The position numbers were made by a program, and so were the translations under genes. The notes beneath the pieces were generated by a model. The model searched no databases. It was not told where the DNA came from and worked only from the letters and a program-made list of their open reading frames with translations. Positions 12,051 through 24,546 of a stretch of DNA of 64,000 nt are shown here, in pieces. Source of the DNA: Sipunculus nudus (Eukaryota; Annelida; Sipuncula; Golfingiida; Sipunculidae); NCBI GenBank assembly GCA_026874595.1, contig CM049319.1, forward strand, positions 60,274,917-60,338,916, read 5' to 3'. The number at the start of each line of letters is the position of its first letter. The stretch's first letter is position 1.

Positions 12051-12080
12051 AGTTTAAAGTAAAGTTACTTAGAGAAAAAA

Positions 12081-12084
<4 letters not shown>

Positions 12085-12138
<54 letters not shown>
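12085..12138. repeat. (TA)n microsatellite
   Basis: An uninterrupted alternating TA tract of about 54 bases. Confidence 0.95.
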
Positions 12139-12140
<2 letters not shown>

Positions 12141-14165
12141 CCAAAAAAAGAATAAAACATAAGGTATAGAGGTGTAGTAATACATTGTCAGCAAACTGTA
12201 TTATTAGGTCTGTATACTTTTCGATAATAAGAACCATAGTCATATACGATAGAAAAAAAAAATTACGAGGAACACAACTGGACCGCGTAGACTGCATACT
12301 TATGTTAAAACATATGTCATGTTTTTAAAACGAAATTTTGGCAATGTCTGACACGGCAGCTCTGTAAAAATACCAAATTCGTTCACTAGATGTCAGCACA
12401 AGTCTGTCAGGTGTTACCAGGTCTTCGCAAAAAAAAATAATAAATAAAAACCAAAACAAAAGACCAAGACTAGAAATCTGCATGCTAAGGAATGCAAGGT
12501 TCCGCCATGTTGGTTGTGCCAAAGACCGTGATTGCATTCAATTATCCGGCCCATTTTCTTAGGTTCATTCGTGAGTAAGTGACTGTAAATTTGTGAATAA
12601 TCCCGATGACGTTACTGAATCCGGGTCATGTGCCCGGTCCACACCATGATCTATTCATTAACCCATTCCGAAATGCCTGAACATTTCATGAGATTCCATG
12701 CATGACTGCGTGGGTGATGCTGTGATTAAACACACACACGTACGGTGATGATCACAGACTTTGTAGCATGAAGATTAGAAAAGCACTAGAAAACCACATA
12801 TCTCCCCCAACATCCTGGACGACCAGATTCGGAATAATAGGCCTCCAAGGTTCCTTGGTACATACGACCAGGATTTAAAGGGAAATGTGTGTCACGTTAA
12901 CAAACCCAATTCTTGGATCATTGGTCGGCTCTACCATCCAGAACAAAGACGGCTTAATTAGGATGACACTAATGCATACCCGGGAAACTGCAACTCTGTT
13001 CCAAAATTTACAGCCAGGTTTACCCTACCCTACCCTAGCCAGAGGTCGTTCAAATCTCTGCTTGTTAGCTCCTGTGGGACGGCCCGGAATAGCTTTCTCG
13101 ACTGTCAAACTATAAAATCAAAATGTGTGTTGATTTACCCCCGATACCAATGCATGACGGCACTCCGTGTTCTGGGCGGGGAAAAAATTACCCTATCACT
13201 ATGGTAAACAAATCTTTATAAAAATGATTTAGAGGAAGCAGATTTTCTACAAATTTTAATAAATTATTCTTTAGCGTCATCCTAACCTTCCACAAAATTC
13301 TTAAAAATCCGGTAATCACTTTTTCAGTAAACCGTAAAACCCTCTATTGGCGGGAAACCTATTTTATCTCAGTGGAAGTAAGATGATCTTGCCTCTGTTT
13401 CAACCAAAAAAAAACCACCACATCAACATTTTTTAACCTGTCTCCGTACATATCAGAAACAGTCTTATGGTTGCCATTGAATAATCAGAATTCCCGGAAC
13501 AACAGGTGGTCTGACGAACACGGGGTTGCTTGGCCTGGTGTATATAATATTTAAATATTCATCCACAATTAAGATGAAACCTTGGTGTAACACCTCGGGT
13601 CAAGATGTCAGGTTTCGTAACTTTTAATTCTCTTTTTATGGGTATCGGTGGAAGCTATTTGGAAGTACATGTATATCTAAGGCTTTTTTTTGTTATAGTG
13701 GAAAACTGCATATTTTGGAAAATATGTAAATTAACAGTTTTCATGACGATATAATAAACAAAAATGACGGTTGGAGAGCTCCCCCAGTGTTTATTTATCG
13801 ACCCCCCCCCCCCCCACCCACTGCTTTGTCAAGTGTATCCAGGTCATAGCGGGCGGAATAAGACGTAGCCCTGCAAGGACGTTAGTAGGCTATTTTTGTT
13901 TGCTACTTAAAAGCGTTTATAATACTTGATTTCATGCACCTATACACGTAGTGACAGGACAGACACTTAGCGTTACAAGACCGTGAGAGAACGTTTGATT
14001 TCTCTGTCAGAGGCAACAATTAAATGGTAACCATTTCATGGACTGGGCCAGTCTAAATAAGGCGTACCGACGTTCTATACATGGGATGAAAAACGGCAGG
14101 CTTGCCCAGCAGGCATCACTTTAAAGCAGGCAAGCGTTATTCAGCCGGACAGTCATAAGCATGAA
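12139..14165. other. No gene recognised
   Basis: Unique AT-rich sequence with a C-run at ~13803-13816. No exon, RNA gene or repeat relationship could be supported. Confidence 0.45.
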
Positions 14166-14167
14166 CA

Positions 14168-14413
14168 GTGGCGTCAATTTTTCTTCCAAGGTGGGGGGGT
14201 GGGGGGTGGGGGGGGGTGACTCGCCGACACACACACACACACACATACATACATACACACACACATATATATATATATACCTTTTTGGCGCCTGTATGAC
14301 ACATTCTAAATATATATACTTAATCACATTTCATATATATTTCAATATAATATTTCACAGGAAATTCATAAATGGAGCCTGTATATATTCTATTCAAATA
14401 ATTATTTCATCTG

Positions 14414-14471
<58 letters not shown>

Positions 14472-14592
14472 GATTCTCTGAGAAGTTTTTTTTTTTTGGG
14501 GGGGGGGGGGGGGTGATAACATTGACCATCCCCTCTTGCCAACAAGTGGGGGGGGGGTTATATATCACCAATCCCTACTATATTGACGCCCC
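14168..14592. mobile_element. Miniature inverted-repeat element ending GGCGTCAAT/ATTGACGCC
   Basis: The left end GGCGTCAATTTTT and right end TATTGACGCC are inverted. The interior holds G-runs, a (CA)n/(TA)n patch at ~14226-14280 and a (TA)n tract at ~14417-14467. A lone related end, TTATTGACGCCCC, occurs at ~29858. Confidence 0.5.
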
Positions 14593-14878
14593 ATAATTAG
14601 CACTAATGGGCTTGTCCCCTATTTATTGGCTTTAATAAGCTATTTATAAATAATGCGAGACGGAGTGCAGGACAAAAAAAATCTATTGTGACATGAAACA
14701 CGGCCGGTGGATTTATATGAAACCTGCATGTTTACCTATAAATAAAAGATTATAAAATAGTTAGTTGATTCAGGATTTCAGCTATTCAATAGTAGCTCAC
14801 AATCATATCATACATGCGCATCAAAATGGATGTTCTGTTCAGTGCATGCACAGCTGTTCTACGATTGGGCTGGACGCT

Positions 14879-16532
14879 ATAGGGGCGTTGTTAAACATTA
14901 CGGTATTATATATATTTTTTAATATAGCTGAAAGAAGTTGCCTATCAAACTGTTACTTGCCGTACAACACTACCCCCCCCCCCCCCCCCCCCTTCCATAA
15001 TTTTGATGGGATGTTGGGATGTGGAAGCCCCCATCTCCTTTGATGTGGGCAAACAAAATGCTGGGAAATAATTCGTTCACCTTGTTTATTCAGTTTTTAT
15101 TTATTAGTACGCCATATGCTGATAAAATATAGGGTGTATTTGTAAGCATTATAAAAAATACGGAATGACTTATCGTTATGAATCACCTTCGACATTGTGA
15201 GGGTACTGCAAATCCACCCCCCCCCCCCCCTCAACCAGAAAGGGGGTTCGGCCGGTTTTTCGCATTATACGCCAGAATGTGTTAAGGTAGTAGGAATTTC
15301 CTGAATATAATATTCGTAAAAACAATACCCATTTCCCAAACCTCATGCCGGTTCTGCTCTCAAGCTTAATTTTTCTTCACCACAGTTTATGTCAATGCGA
15401 CACAACCCCTCAAGAATACCTTTTTTTTGGGGGGGGGGGGGGGAATCTTGCGCATGGTCAATTTAAATAAAACAAGGGACCCATGGGTCACGTCGCTCAG
15501 CTGAATTTTGGAAAATATTAGTAACTGCAAAATATTTTTATTTCTTTTGGTTTTTCATGTATATTACCATTTGAAAAGCTAAGAGAAAATGGCCATGCTG
15601 AAATGGACCTCTGTAAATTATAGAATAATGAACATGAGCTAAAGCATATGCACTGTGTAATAAATGAAAATTTTGGCCTGAAATCATTTAGTGATATAGG
15701 GGCGTTAAACATTACGGTATTATATATATTTGTTAACATAGCTGAAAGAAGTTGCCTATCAAACAGTTACTTGCCGTTCAACACTACCCCCCCCCCCCCC
15801 TTCCATAATTTTGATGGGATGGTGGGATGTGGAAGCCCCCATCTCCTTTGATGTGGGCAAACAAAATGCTGGGAAATAATTCGTTCACCTTGTTTATTCA
15901 GTTTTTATTTATTATTACGCCATATGCTGATAAAATATAGGGTGTATTTGTAAGCATTATAAAAAATACGGAATGATTTATCGTTATGAATCACCTTCGA
16001 CATTGTGAGGGTACTGCAAATCCACCCCACCCCCCCCCCCAACCAGAGAGCGGGCAAAAGGAAACTTCCGGTCAATGAAAGGGGATTCGGCCGGTTTTAC
16101 GCATTATACGCCAGAATGTGTTAAGGTAGTAGGAATTTCCTGAATATAATATTCGTAAAAACAATACCCATTTCCCAAACCTCATGCCGGTTCTGCTCTC
16201 AAGCTTAATTTTTCTTCACCACAGTTTATGTCAATGCCACACAACCCCTCAAGATTACCCTTTTTTTTGGGGGGGGGGGGAATCTTGCGCATGGTCAATT
16301 TAAATAAAACAAGGGACCCATGGGTCACGTCGCTCAGCTGAATTTTGGAAAATATTAGTAACTGCAAAATATTTTTATTTCTTTTGGTTTTTCATGTATA
16401 TTACCATTTGAAAAGCTAAGAGAAAATGGCCATGCTGAAATGGACCTCTGTAAATTATAGAATAATGAACATGAGCTAAAGCATATGCACTGTGTAATAA
16501 ATGAAAATTTTGGCCTGAAATCATTTAGTGAT
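14879..16532. repeat. Tandem duplication, unit ~0.82 kb
   Basis: Unit 1 (~14879-15695) and unit 2 (~15697-16532) are nearly identical. Both contain 'CATTACGGTATTATATATAT', a C-run, 'GATGGGATG', a G-run after TTTTTTTT and the H2 3' end AACAAGGGACCC (15471 and 16308). Differences are mainly in homopolymer length plus a ~38-base insertion near 16048 in unit 2. Confidence 0.9.
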
Positions 16533-17430
16533 GCACCTAGGGGAAAAATGGGTCTACGGTAAGTGTTATATAAAAGATACAATTCATAAACAAATAATGT
16601 GTGAAGGTAATTAAGTTTTCAAAAGTTAAATATATGGCCATAATAGTTAAAAAATTAATCCCACAACGTTTGACCAATATTCCTGATTTTAAAACTAAGT
16701 TTAACAGTGTTATTTACACCTAGGCTCGGCCAACTTTAAGAGATATGAATGAAATGCTACAAAGTATTTATATCTTCTTAAATCTTGTTAAATCTATCTT
16801 AAATCTATCTCATTTGAATATTAGGATTAAATTCCTGAACAATTTTTTCTTTAAAAAATCAAAATTGTCCAAGTCTCAACAAAAAGAATTTATTTAACGT
16901 TAAAATTATAAGATTCATCTTGTTGGGGGAGGGGCTCTGTTGTAACTGCTCGTTGCTGAAAAAAATGTGAAATTATAAGATTAATCTTGTTTATAGTATA
17001 GGTCTGTCAACAGAATGGGGGAGGGGGGGGGGGGGGAAGAGAGAAAGGCTCCCTGTGGTATTAACTGCAGACAGCCTGATCAAGCTCAACAAGAGTGAGG
17101 GCTTGCCCCAGTGATGGGATTACATTATATCAGGGGAGCATAGCAATGCACTGAATGACCTACAGTGACCAAAGTGGACTGCTTGACAATGTAAGGGAAT
17201 ACAACAAGAGCCTCCAAAAAATTCAATAACTAGCCTAATTTTGCAGCTTTTATTTTAAAATTTCATATTTTATCAGATTAAATCCTTATGTGTACATGCT
17301 GTGAAAATTAAATCCAGAGTACTTACAGGAAAAATGTCCCGTGGCCAAAATTGGGCAAAATTTAAGGTACTGATTTTATATTTATGCTTAAAACTTAAAA
17401 CTAGGGCTGAATGACGGGGGGGGGGGGGGG

Positions 17431-17842
17431 AGTTGCAACACCTATGGATATTAATACAGAATACGGAATTAAATTCAATGGTGCTTACAGGGACTGGTGG
17501 GAGTTACAGCACCTCTGCATATACATAAAGGATAACATTTAATTTAAAAGAAATTATTTAAAATATTTTAAAAAATGCAGAGAGATGGAAAACAAAGCAA
17601 ATAACTTTAATTTCCATTTCTACTGAGACAGGAAAATAATGAACAAATATTTGCATATGATCCTATTTTTTCTTTTGTTAAGTCATTTTTTTAAGTTTAT
17701 AAATTTTGCAACACCTATGGATATTAATACAGAATACGGAATAAAATTCAATGGTGCTTACAGGGACTGGTGGGAGTTACAGCACCTCTGCATATACATG
17801 AAGGATAACATTTAATTTAAAAGAAATCATTAAAAATATTTA
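17431..17842. repeat. ~0.28-kb tandem duplication within H2 copy b
   Basis: 'CACCTATGGATATTAATACA' occurs at ~17438 and ~17711. The second unit stops at 17841 and resumes at 20281 ('CATGCAGAGAGATGG') after the H1 element. Unit 1 therefore shows the uninterrupted sequence. Confidence 0.85.
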
Positions 17843-20280
17843 ACAAGGCCTAAAGGCCTAATGCGAACCTGTGCATATGGATATACACCAGGTATAACGC
17901 TTCAATGCTGAACCACTACTTTTCATATATATGAACAATGCAAGTACTAAAAATTTTGAACATGAAACAATACACAAACATCTCTGCTGAAATTCTGGCA
18001 TGGGTGCACACAACACAAAAATTATTGTAGGTGGCACCACCAGTCTTGTATACGACAAAGCTATTTGACATGTATAAATATGCCCAATTTCAGGCTGATA
18101 TATCAAATTCCTCCGTAGAATTAAGCAGGCACATACACTTTGCAAAAGTCATTGTAGATGGCGACACCTGTCTTGTGAACGAGAAAGCCATTAAAGACAC
18201 ATAGACAGGTCAGAATATCAGGCCAATACATCAAACTTACCATGAGTCTGATGCATGGGGCTGACCAGGCTTAGGTGAGAAAGGCTGTTGCCCCGAGTGT
18301 ACTGTGACATTTTACTGGCTCAGGCTACTGCACTGAGTGAACTCTTGACCTGCACCTGGCTAGACTGAGTGAACTTTTGACCTGTACCTGGCTGCACTGA
18401 GTGAACTCTTGACCTGTTGCATAATCTGACACAGTTAGCAGTCTGCCAAAGCTATAAATAAATCCAGGCTGACCTTTTGCCTATTGCCAAATCTGAAATA
18501 GTAGCCACACAATTGCATAAGCTCACAGATTGGCTCAATATGCAGCCCTGAGGGGCATGACACCCATGAGGTGATCACATGATACTCATGAGGTGATCAC
18601 ATGCTACCAATGAGGTGATCACATATATGCCTTGTGCTTGGCTGCACTGATTGAACTGTTGACCTATATTTGGCTGCACTGAATGAACTCTTGATCTGTT
18701 GCCAAATCTGAAACAGTTGGCAGTTTCTCAACCTATTCAAGAAACATACACAATCTTGGCCTGTTATGTAACTCTGCTAAAATTTATCCAACACAAACAA
18801 TTTGAATAAACTTGAGAAGGCTCGCCTCTGGGATCATTTCTGTAAAATATTGAACAATTTGGCTGGACTGTTTGCAAGAAGAAGACTTTTAACGTTTTTT
18901 TCAGCTTTTTCCCTGTAAAATGTAAGTAAATGCAGATAGCAAAAATAAGCTGAATCCATCAACATTTGATATGTGACTGATAATTGCATAAAATTTGGGG
19001 ATGGTAGCTCCTGCTATTCCTGAGAAATTATGAGTTAGTGTACAGATGATATGTATTATCATAATTCTACATTTTTTAAAAGCTTTTAAAAACATTCTTG
19101 TCAATATTTTCCATAGATATTCTGAAATCTAAATGTCTAGAGGCATGATGTAATGGATGCTGATAAACTGGTGCTAGGCTAGATGTATCTGCTTCACACA
19201 GCTAACATATATGGTAAAATGACTCAATTCAATCTTTATAATTCAGCCAAAATTCATTTTTTGGAACCATAAAAGACAATTATTATTAGAATGATTCAGG
19301 GAATTATTCTTGCAAAATATTAAACATACTGGCCTCAGTATCATCAGTCGAAAAACATTTTGTAGGTTTATAACTCATATGGGAAAATACGGCAAATGGC
19401 AAAGTTCAGCTTCCCATAACTCAGCCAAAAATCATTGAACCAAAACCATTTGAACAAACTGGAATTATTAACTTCAAAGGATAATTTATGTGTGAGATTT
19501 AAGAATTTGGCCCAGTGATTTTTGAGAAGAAGATTTTTGTAGCCACTTAGCTAAAATGGGCTTTTATGGCATATGACTAAATTCAGCTTCCCATAACTTA
19601 GCCAAAAGTCACTGAACTGAGACCATTTGAACAAACTTCAGAAAGCACTACCCTAGGATCATTTCTGTGCGATATTAAACAATTTGGCCATTTCGTTTAA
19701 GAGAAGAAGTTATTAGTAGCTGTCAGTATGATACGGGCATTGATGACCCCCGTACAAAAAAGGCCGATGCAGGTGGCGCCAACAATACCTCAATTTCAGA
19801 TATGACTCATGTGACCAACATTGGCATAAAAATTGGTGGTGATAGCTCAAGCCATTTCTGAGATTGTAATTTTAGTATGCTTTTTTGGACAGATGACTAG
19901 GTTCAACTTCCTGAACTCGGCCAAAAATCACCGAACTTAATTATTATAAACCATTCGAACAAACTTGAAAGAGATTGTTCCAGGAATCATTTCTGTAAAA
20001 TATTGGACAATTTGGCTGAACAGATTCGGAGAAAAAGATTTTTTAAGCTTTTTTAGCTTTTCCCTATAAAATCTAACAAAATGCAGTTAGCCAAAAAATA
20101 AGCAAAATCCGATAGAGGTTTTTAGATGACTAATTTTATGCATAAAATTTCGTGATGCTAATTCGTGCCGTTTTCAAGATAGTATATATGGGTTAACGTA
20201 CAGACGACGGACGACGGACGACGGACGCCGGACGCCGGACGACGCCACACCATCGCATAAGCTCACAGGTTCGCTAAAAA
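17842..20280 (-). mobile_element. Helentron-like element H1, copy 2
   Basis: On the - strand it runs from TTTTTAGCGAACCTGTGAGC (20280) to CACAGGTTCGCATTAGGCC, hairpin AGGCCTTTAGGCCT and TGTT (17842). It contains a (GACG)n tract at ~20198-20250 and two minisatellites. The undisturbed copy of its host repeat at ~17555-17590 indicates insertion in a run of T (T|T) without an obvious target duplication. That fits Helentron behaviour. Confidence 0.65.
18310..18710. repeat. Minisatellites inside H1 copy 2
   Basis: A ~31-34-bp unit with 'GCACTGAGTGAACTCTTGACC' variants repeats about four times at ~18325-18420 and again at ~18640-18700. A separate 23-bp unit, 'ATGAGGTGATCACATG', repeats three times at ~18567-18626; each copy contains the TGATCA palindrome. 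Confidence 0.85.
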
Positions 20281-23200
20281 CATGCAGAGAGATGGAAAAC
20301 AAAGCAAATAACTTTAATTTCCATTCTACTGAGACAGGAAAATAATGAACAAATATTTGCATATGATCCTATTTTTTCTTTTGTTAAGTCATTTTTTTTT
20401 AAGTTTATAAATTTTACTATATATTTGCAGTACATCATATATATCTGAATATTTGAATTGATTCACAAATCTATATTGCATCAACATTTATATATATATA
20501 TATATATTATAAAATATTTTTAATTTTGCAAAGCAATACTATATATGAAAATAACACTCCAGATTTAACCATTTAAATTGCACCTTTATTTATCCATGAT
20601 TTGCTTCATATATTATCAAATTATGCCTACTGATGGGTTAAATTATATTTTGTTTAATTATTTAAAAGGAAATAATTTCTTTAAAATGCTACATCAGATC
20701 AACGTAGCATCTCTTGGATTACTTCTTGAATTAATATTTCAACAAAAGTTGTGCACATTGGATTTAAAACAGCTTTATATTTAAAGAAATACAGTTGACA
20801 ATAACAAACCATGTATTGCAATATAATTGGTAAGGTGGTGGTGTGTGTGTGTGGGGGGGGGGGGGGACTGGGGGGATGTTAGGGAAGGGCCCATGAGAAT
20901 AAGTGTATGTTTTTTACAGCAGGGCCGTTCTGCCAGTGCTGCATCACTTACAAGGTTACCGAGGCAAGGCTGTAGTGAGCAAGAGTGGGGTCTTGGATAT
21001 ACAAAATGCAAATACATTAGAGCATCTGAAAAACTTCAATAATGTGGTAATAAATATAAGCTGTATTATGAGTTGTTGTTGTTAAGCTTATGTATGATTT
21101 TGATAGTGCCTTTGGAGACAGGGAAGAGGATTGATTTCCATTTTATTAACAAATGGAGTATACTATTGTCACACAGATTTTGACTTGGCCATATAACTTA
21201 TAAGCAGAACATATAATATAAGAGTTTAACTATTTATTTAAAAAAATTACAAATATTGTCCCAAATATAATTTTTATTAAAAATGATAAGAGAATCGTAT
21301 AATTTTTAAAAATGAAATATAACTGAAATGAGTACATATTCATATTCGTATTTAAATACAATTGCAAAGTATTTGCACCATATCTGGTATTTATTCAGTT
21401 TTCACCAAACAATGACGTTGAGAATCCAGAATATACAAAATTCACACATTTAAATAATGATCATAAGTACCTGGTTTTATGGCTTTTATTTATATTAAAA
21501 AAAATAAATGTAATATATTCATTTTGGACTAATTTCACATCAATGTACACACTAGACACAGTAGGAATCTAGATTAATATTATCAACTGCATCTTTGTCT
21601 ATCATTAATTTCCTTCATATGATCCCTAATGATTAGTAATGAATAATATGATTTACTTTTTTTATCATTAAAATTGAACTGAAAAATACCATAGGTGATT
21701 GCATGGTGTTATTTGGAATACGTGATATTCTATCCATCGATACAAGATTCTTATATCATCAGTTACTGTAAGTTAATTTCCTGTTATTATAAACTAACTA
21801 ATTCCTTTTCTATTTTTCTTTAATTTGTTATTAAAAACCAAAAAAATATATTCATTTATTGTTTATTGTTTTGTTGTTGGTTAAAACTACTGGATGAGTT
21901 GGGTCGGACACATGGATTAACTGTGGCTGGCCATAAGCTGCCTGGCTGCCCCAGTGTATGGGTAGCCTCAAGCATGCATAATTTGCTGAAAGTTCAACAA
22001 GGTCAACATACAGGTGACTCAAGAGGGGCTGGAGAGGGCCAAGGTCTGACATGGTCTCATAAAAACATTAATAAAAGCTACAATTTTTGGCCAATTTCTT
22101 TCAGCTTTCTAAACTAAAAAGCTGAAATCCTTATGTGTGCACGATATGAAAATTCTATCAACAGTGCTCACAGGAAACAAACGTGCCATGGTCAAAGTTG
22201 GGCAAAATTTAAGGTACTAATTTTATATTTATACTAGTAACTTATAAAATTTGAAAAATTCAGAACTAATTTTGGGTATTCAATTGAATCTTGATTAAAT
22301 AATGTTACATCCCTGACGAAAAAATCTCTAGCTTCAGCAATCCCCTTGTTAAGGGAGTAAATATATTTCTTGATTTTTTACAAAGTGCATTATGTTTGGG
22401 CCCATAACTTAAAACAATTACGCAATACTGACATCATTTCTGGCATGTGCACAGAGAATGTATAGAAAAATATGTATACTATATATGATTATAAAGTCAG
22501 ATCAGTGGTTTTAATATTAGGCAGTCTTGAAGTTTAACAATGGGTTTTTACTGGAAAAATGTAGTTTTTCATTAATATCTCGCAGGTATTAAGTCCTAGT
22601 GACCAAATTCTTGGCATGGTAGGGGATTTTGGAGACATCTAATTGTATGCCAAATTTTAGGAACTGAGAGCTGAAGCTGGGGAGCTGAGCTCTTACAAAC
22701 TGCATATCACTAGCTTGATGTAAACAATATGTTACATGGTGCTTGAAAACTTGAATAAAATCTACAGTGTTTGATCACCTGGTTTCAAATTTTTGGTGCT
22801 AACAGACAAAATGCTAACAAAAACATGATGTGAAAATTAAATCCTCAGTACTTACAGGAAAAAACGTGCCATGGTTAAAGTTGGGCAAAATTTAAGTTAC
22901 CAATTTTTTATTTTTAATATTTTAAAAAATTTAAAAGATTTTGATCTAATTTTAGGTATACAATTTAATTTTTATAAATTAAAGTTATATAACTGGAAAA
23001 AAGTCCATAGCTTCAACATGTTTTGTGTTAAGTGATCAAATATCTTTCCTGATTTTTTACAAAATGCATTGTTTGGGCCCATAACTTTTTTAAATTATAT
23101 AATACAGACATAATTTCTGGCATGTACATAGGAACTATATAGAGGAATATTTATGGTAAATATGAGGAAAAACATATGAGTGGTTTTGATATTTGGAAGT

Positions 23201-23450
23201 CCTGAAGTGTGAAAATAGGTTTTTAATAAAAAAAATTGAGGTTTTTCCTGAATTTCTCAAAGGAACGAAGTCGCAAAGACCCAGTTTTCGGCTTGGTAGT
23301 AGATCTTGGGGACATCTAACATTATGCTGAATTTTGGATTCCTAGGTCTTACGGTTTCAAAAAGTGCCACATCTACGGACGGGCGGACACACGGACGGAC
23401 AATGGACCACGACTATAGCTCAGATGACTTACAGACAGCCGAGCTAAAAA

Positions 23451-23798
23451 TCGAGATCACCATGGGGGACTTCCATCATACGAGTGGCACTATTATGCAA
23501 CATTTGCCGTCCACGCGTGCAAATCCACTGCCGAAACAGACTCACAGCTGGGTTTATATCGATTTCAGGGGGGGGGGGGCAGCTTTTCAAGTGCTCTTAT
23601 TAGGGCGATCTGGCAATGAATGCAGAGGTCTTTTGAAAAGGGTCTTGGGTTTCTAATCAAACATACCACAGGCACTTTCATTCAAACAAGCAAATTCCTA
23701 CTTTCACCCAATTAAGCTCCCCCCTCCCCCTTGTACAACACTTCCACACTGATTATGATAACAACAACACAGGTTTCACGTTTGAACTTTTATCGGGT
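23451..23798. other. Region downstream of the ferritin gene, nothing recognised
   Basis: Unique sequence with a G-run at ~23569-23579 and a C-rich stretch at ~23717-23730. Open frames here show no family signal. Confidence 0.4.
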
Positions 23799-23804
23799 TT
23801 TATT
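23799..23804 (-). terminator. Candidate polyadenylation signal of ferritin
   Basis: AATAAA on the - strand, about 600 bases after the ferritin stop codon. It is the first canonical signal I see downstream, so the 3' UTR would be ~0.6 kb. Non-canonical signals nearer the stop are possible. Confidence 0.35.
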
Positions 23805-24399
23805 GGTTTTTTTGGCTCCTTCATTGAAGCGCTTACACCAACATGCTCTGTATGGCGCCACCTTGCTGTGGTCACCGCGACGATTACCCTCTACAAGGGT
23901 TCACTTGCCCTCCTTTAGGGCATCTGTTACCCTGACCCAGGGTTCCTCTTATGTCTGATAAGACTCTTTATGATATCCTTTACTCTAAAGGTATCCATGT
24001 CTAGACTTGACATGCAGTACAGCATGTTCTATAACTCTGTTATCAATATGACACTTCTAAGGTTTACAAAACCAGGTCTGACCACTTCTTTACGGTGGTT
24101 TAGTTATATCTTCCACTTGAGGATGTTCACGTTACGTGTTCGTTAACACTTACTTCCTTATGAAGTTACACTGTTGAGAACAGAAGAACAAGTACAATAG
24201 CAGTATCAGTGGAAATTACACAAATTACACAAGGTGCAAGAGCATGTGTGACAAAATCTTACAAATCAAATCAGGCTAATCATCAATATTTACGTATAAA
24301 TGTACATGAACAACGCTCCCTCTCCCGGGGAGTTCTCACTTTGGGCTAGTGGTCATTTTATCCCATAAATGCCACATCCAAGCCCGGCGCCCCATCGCT

Positions 24400-24546
24400 C
24401 TAGGAGTCGCCATCCAAAGTCTCCTTGTCGAACATGTACTCTCCGAGACCACTCCCAACGCGTTCCAGGTTGCGGACGTAGTCTGACAGCTGCTTGATTG
24501 CCTCGACCTGCTCTGTCAGGTAGTTTGCCTCAATGAAGTCACACAT
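24400..24546 (-). CDS. Ferritin coding exon 3
   Basis: Encodes residues 126-173 ([10 protein letters not shown] to ETLDGDS) and a TAG stop. It is preceded by acceptor TTTTTTAG. Its junction position is identical to that of the paralog exon at 1316-1456. Confidence 0.95.
   Translation of the reverse strand: MCDFIEANYLTEQVEAIKQLSDYVRNLERVGSGLGEYMFDKETLDGDS

Larger units (their letters stand above)
16308..23450 (-). mobile_element. Helentron-like element H2, copy b (expanded and interrupted)
   Basis: Read on the - strand, it starts TTTTTAGCTCGGCTG (ending at 23450), has a (TCCG)n tract at ~23380-23400, and ends CAGCTGAGCGACGTGACCC ATGGGTCCCTTGTT at 16308. Its ~7.1-kb span includes a tandem duplication (17431-17842 plus 20281-20415) and the H1 insertion 17842-20280. 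Interior blocks such as 'TTATGGGCCCAAACAT' and 'GATCAACGTAGCATCTCTTG' match copies a and d. Confidence 0.6.

Noticed and set aside
18565-18626. Regularly spaced short repeats, considered as CRISPR
   Set aside because: Three head-to-tail 23-bp units without unique spacers in eukaryotic DNA form a minisatellite.
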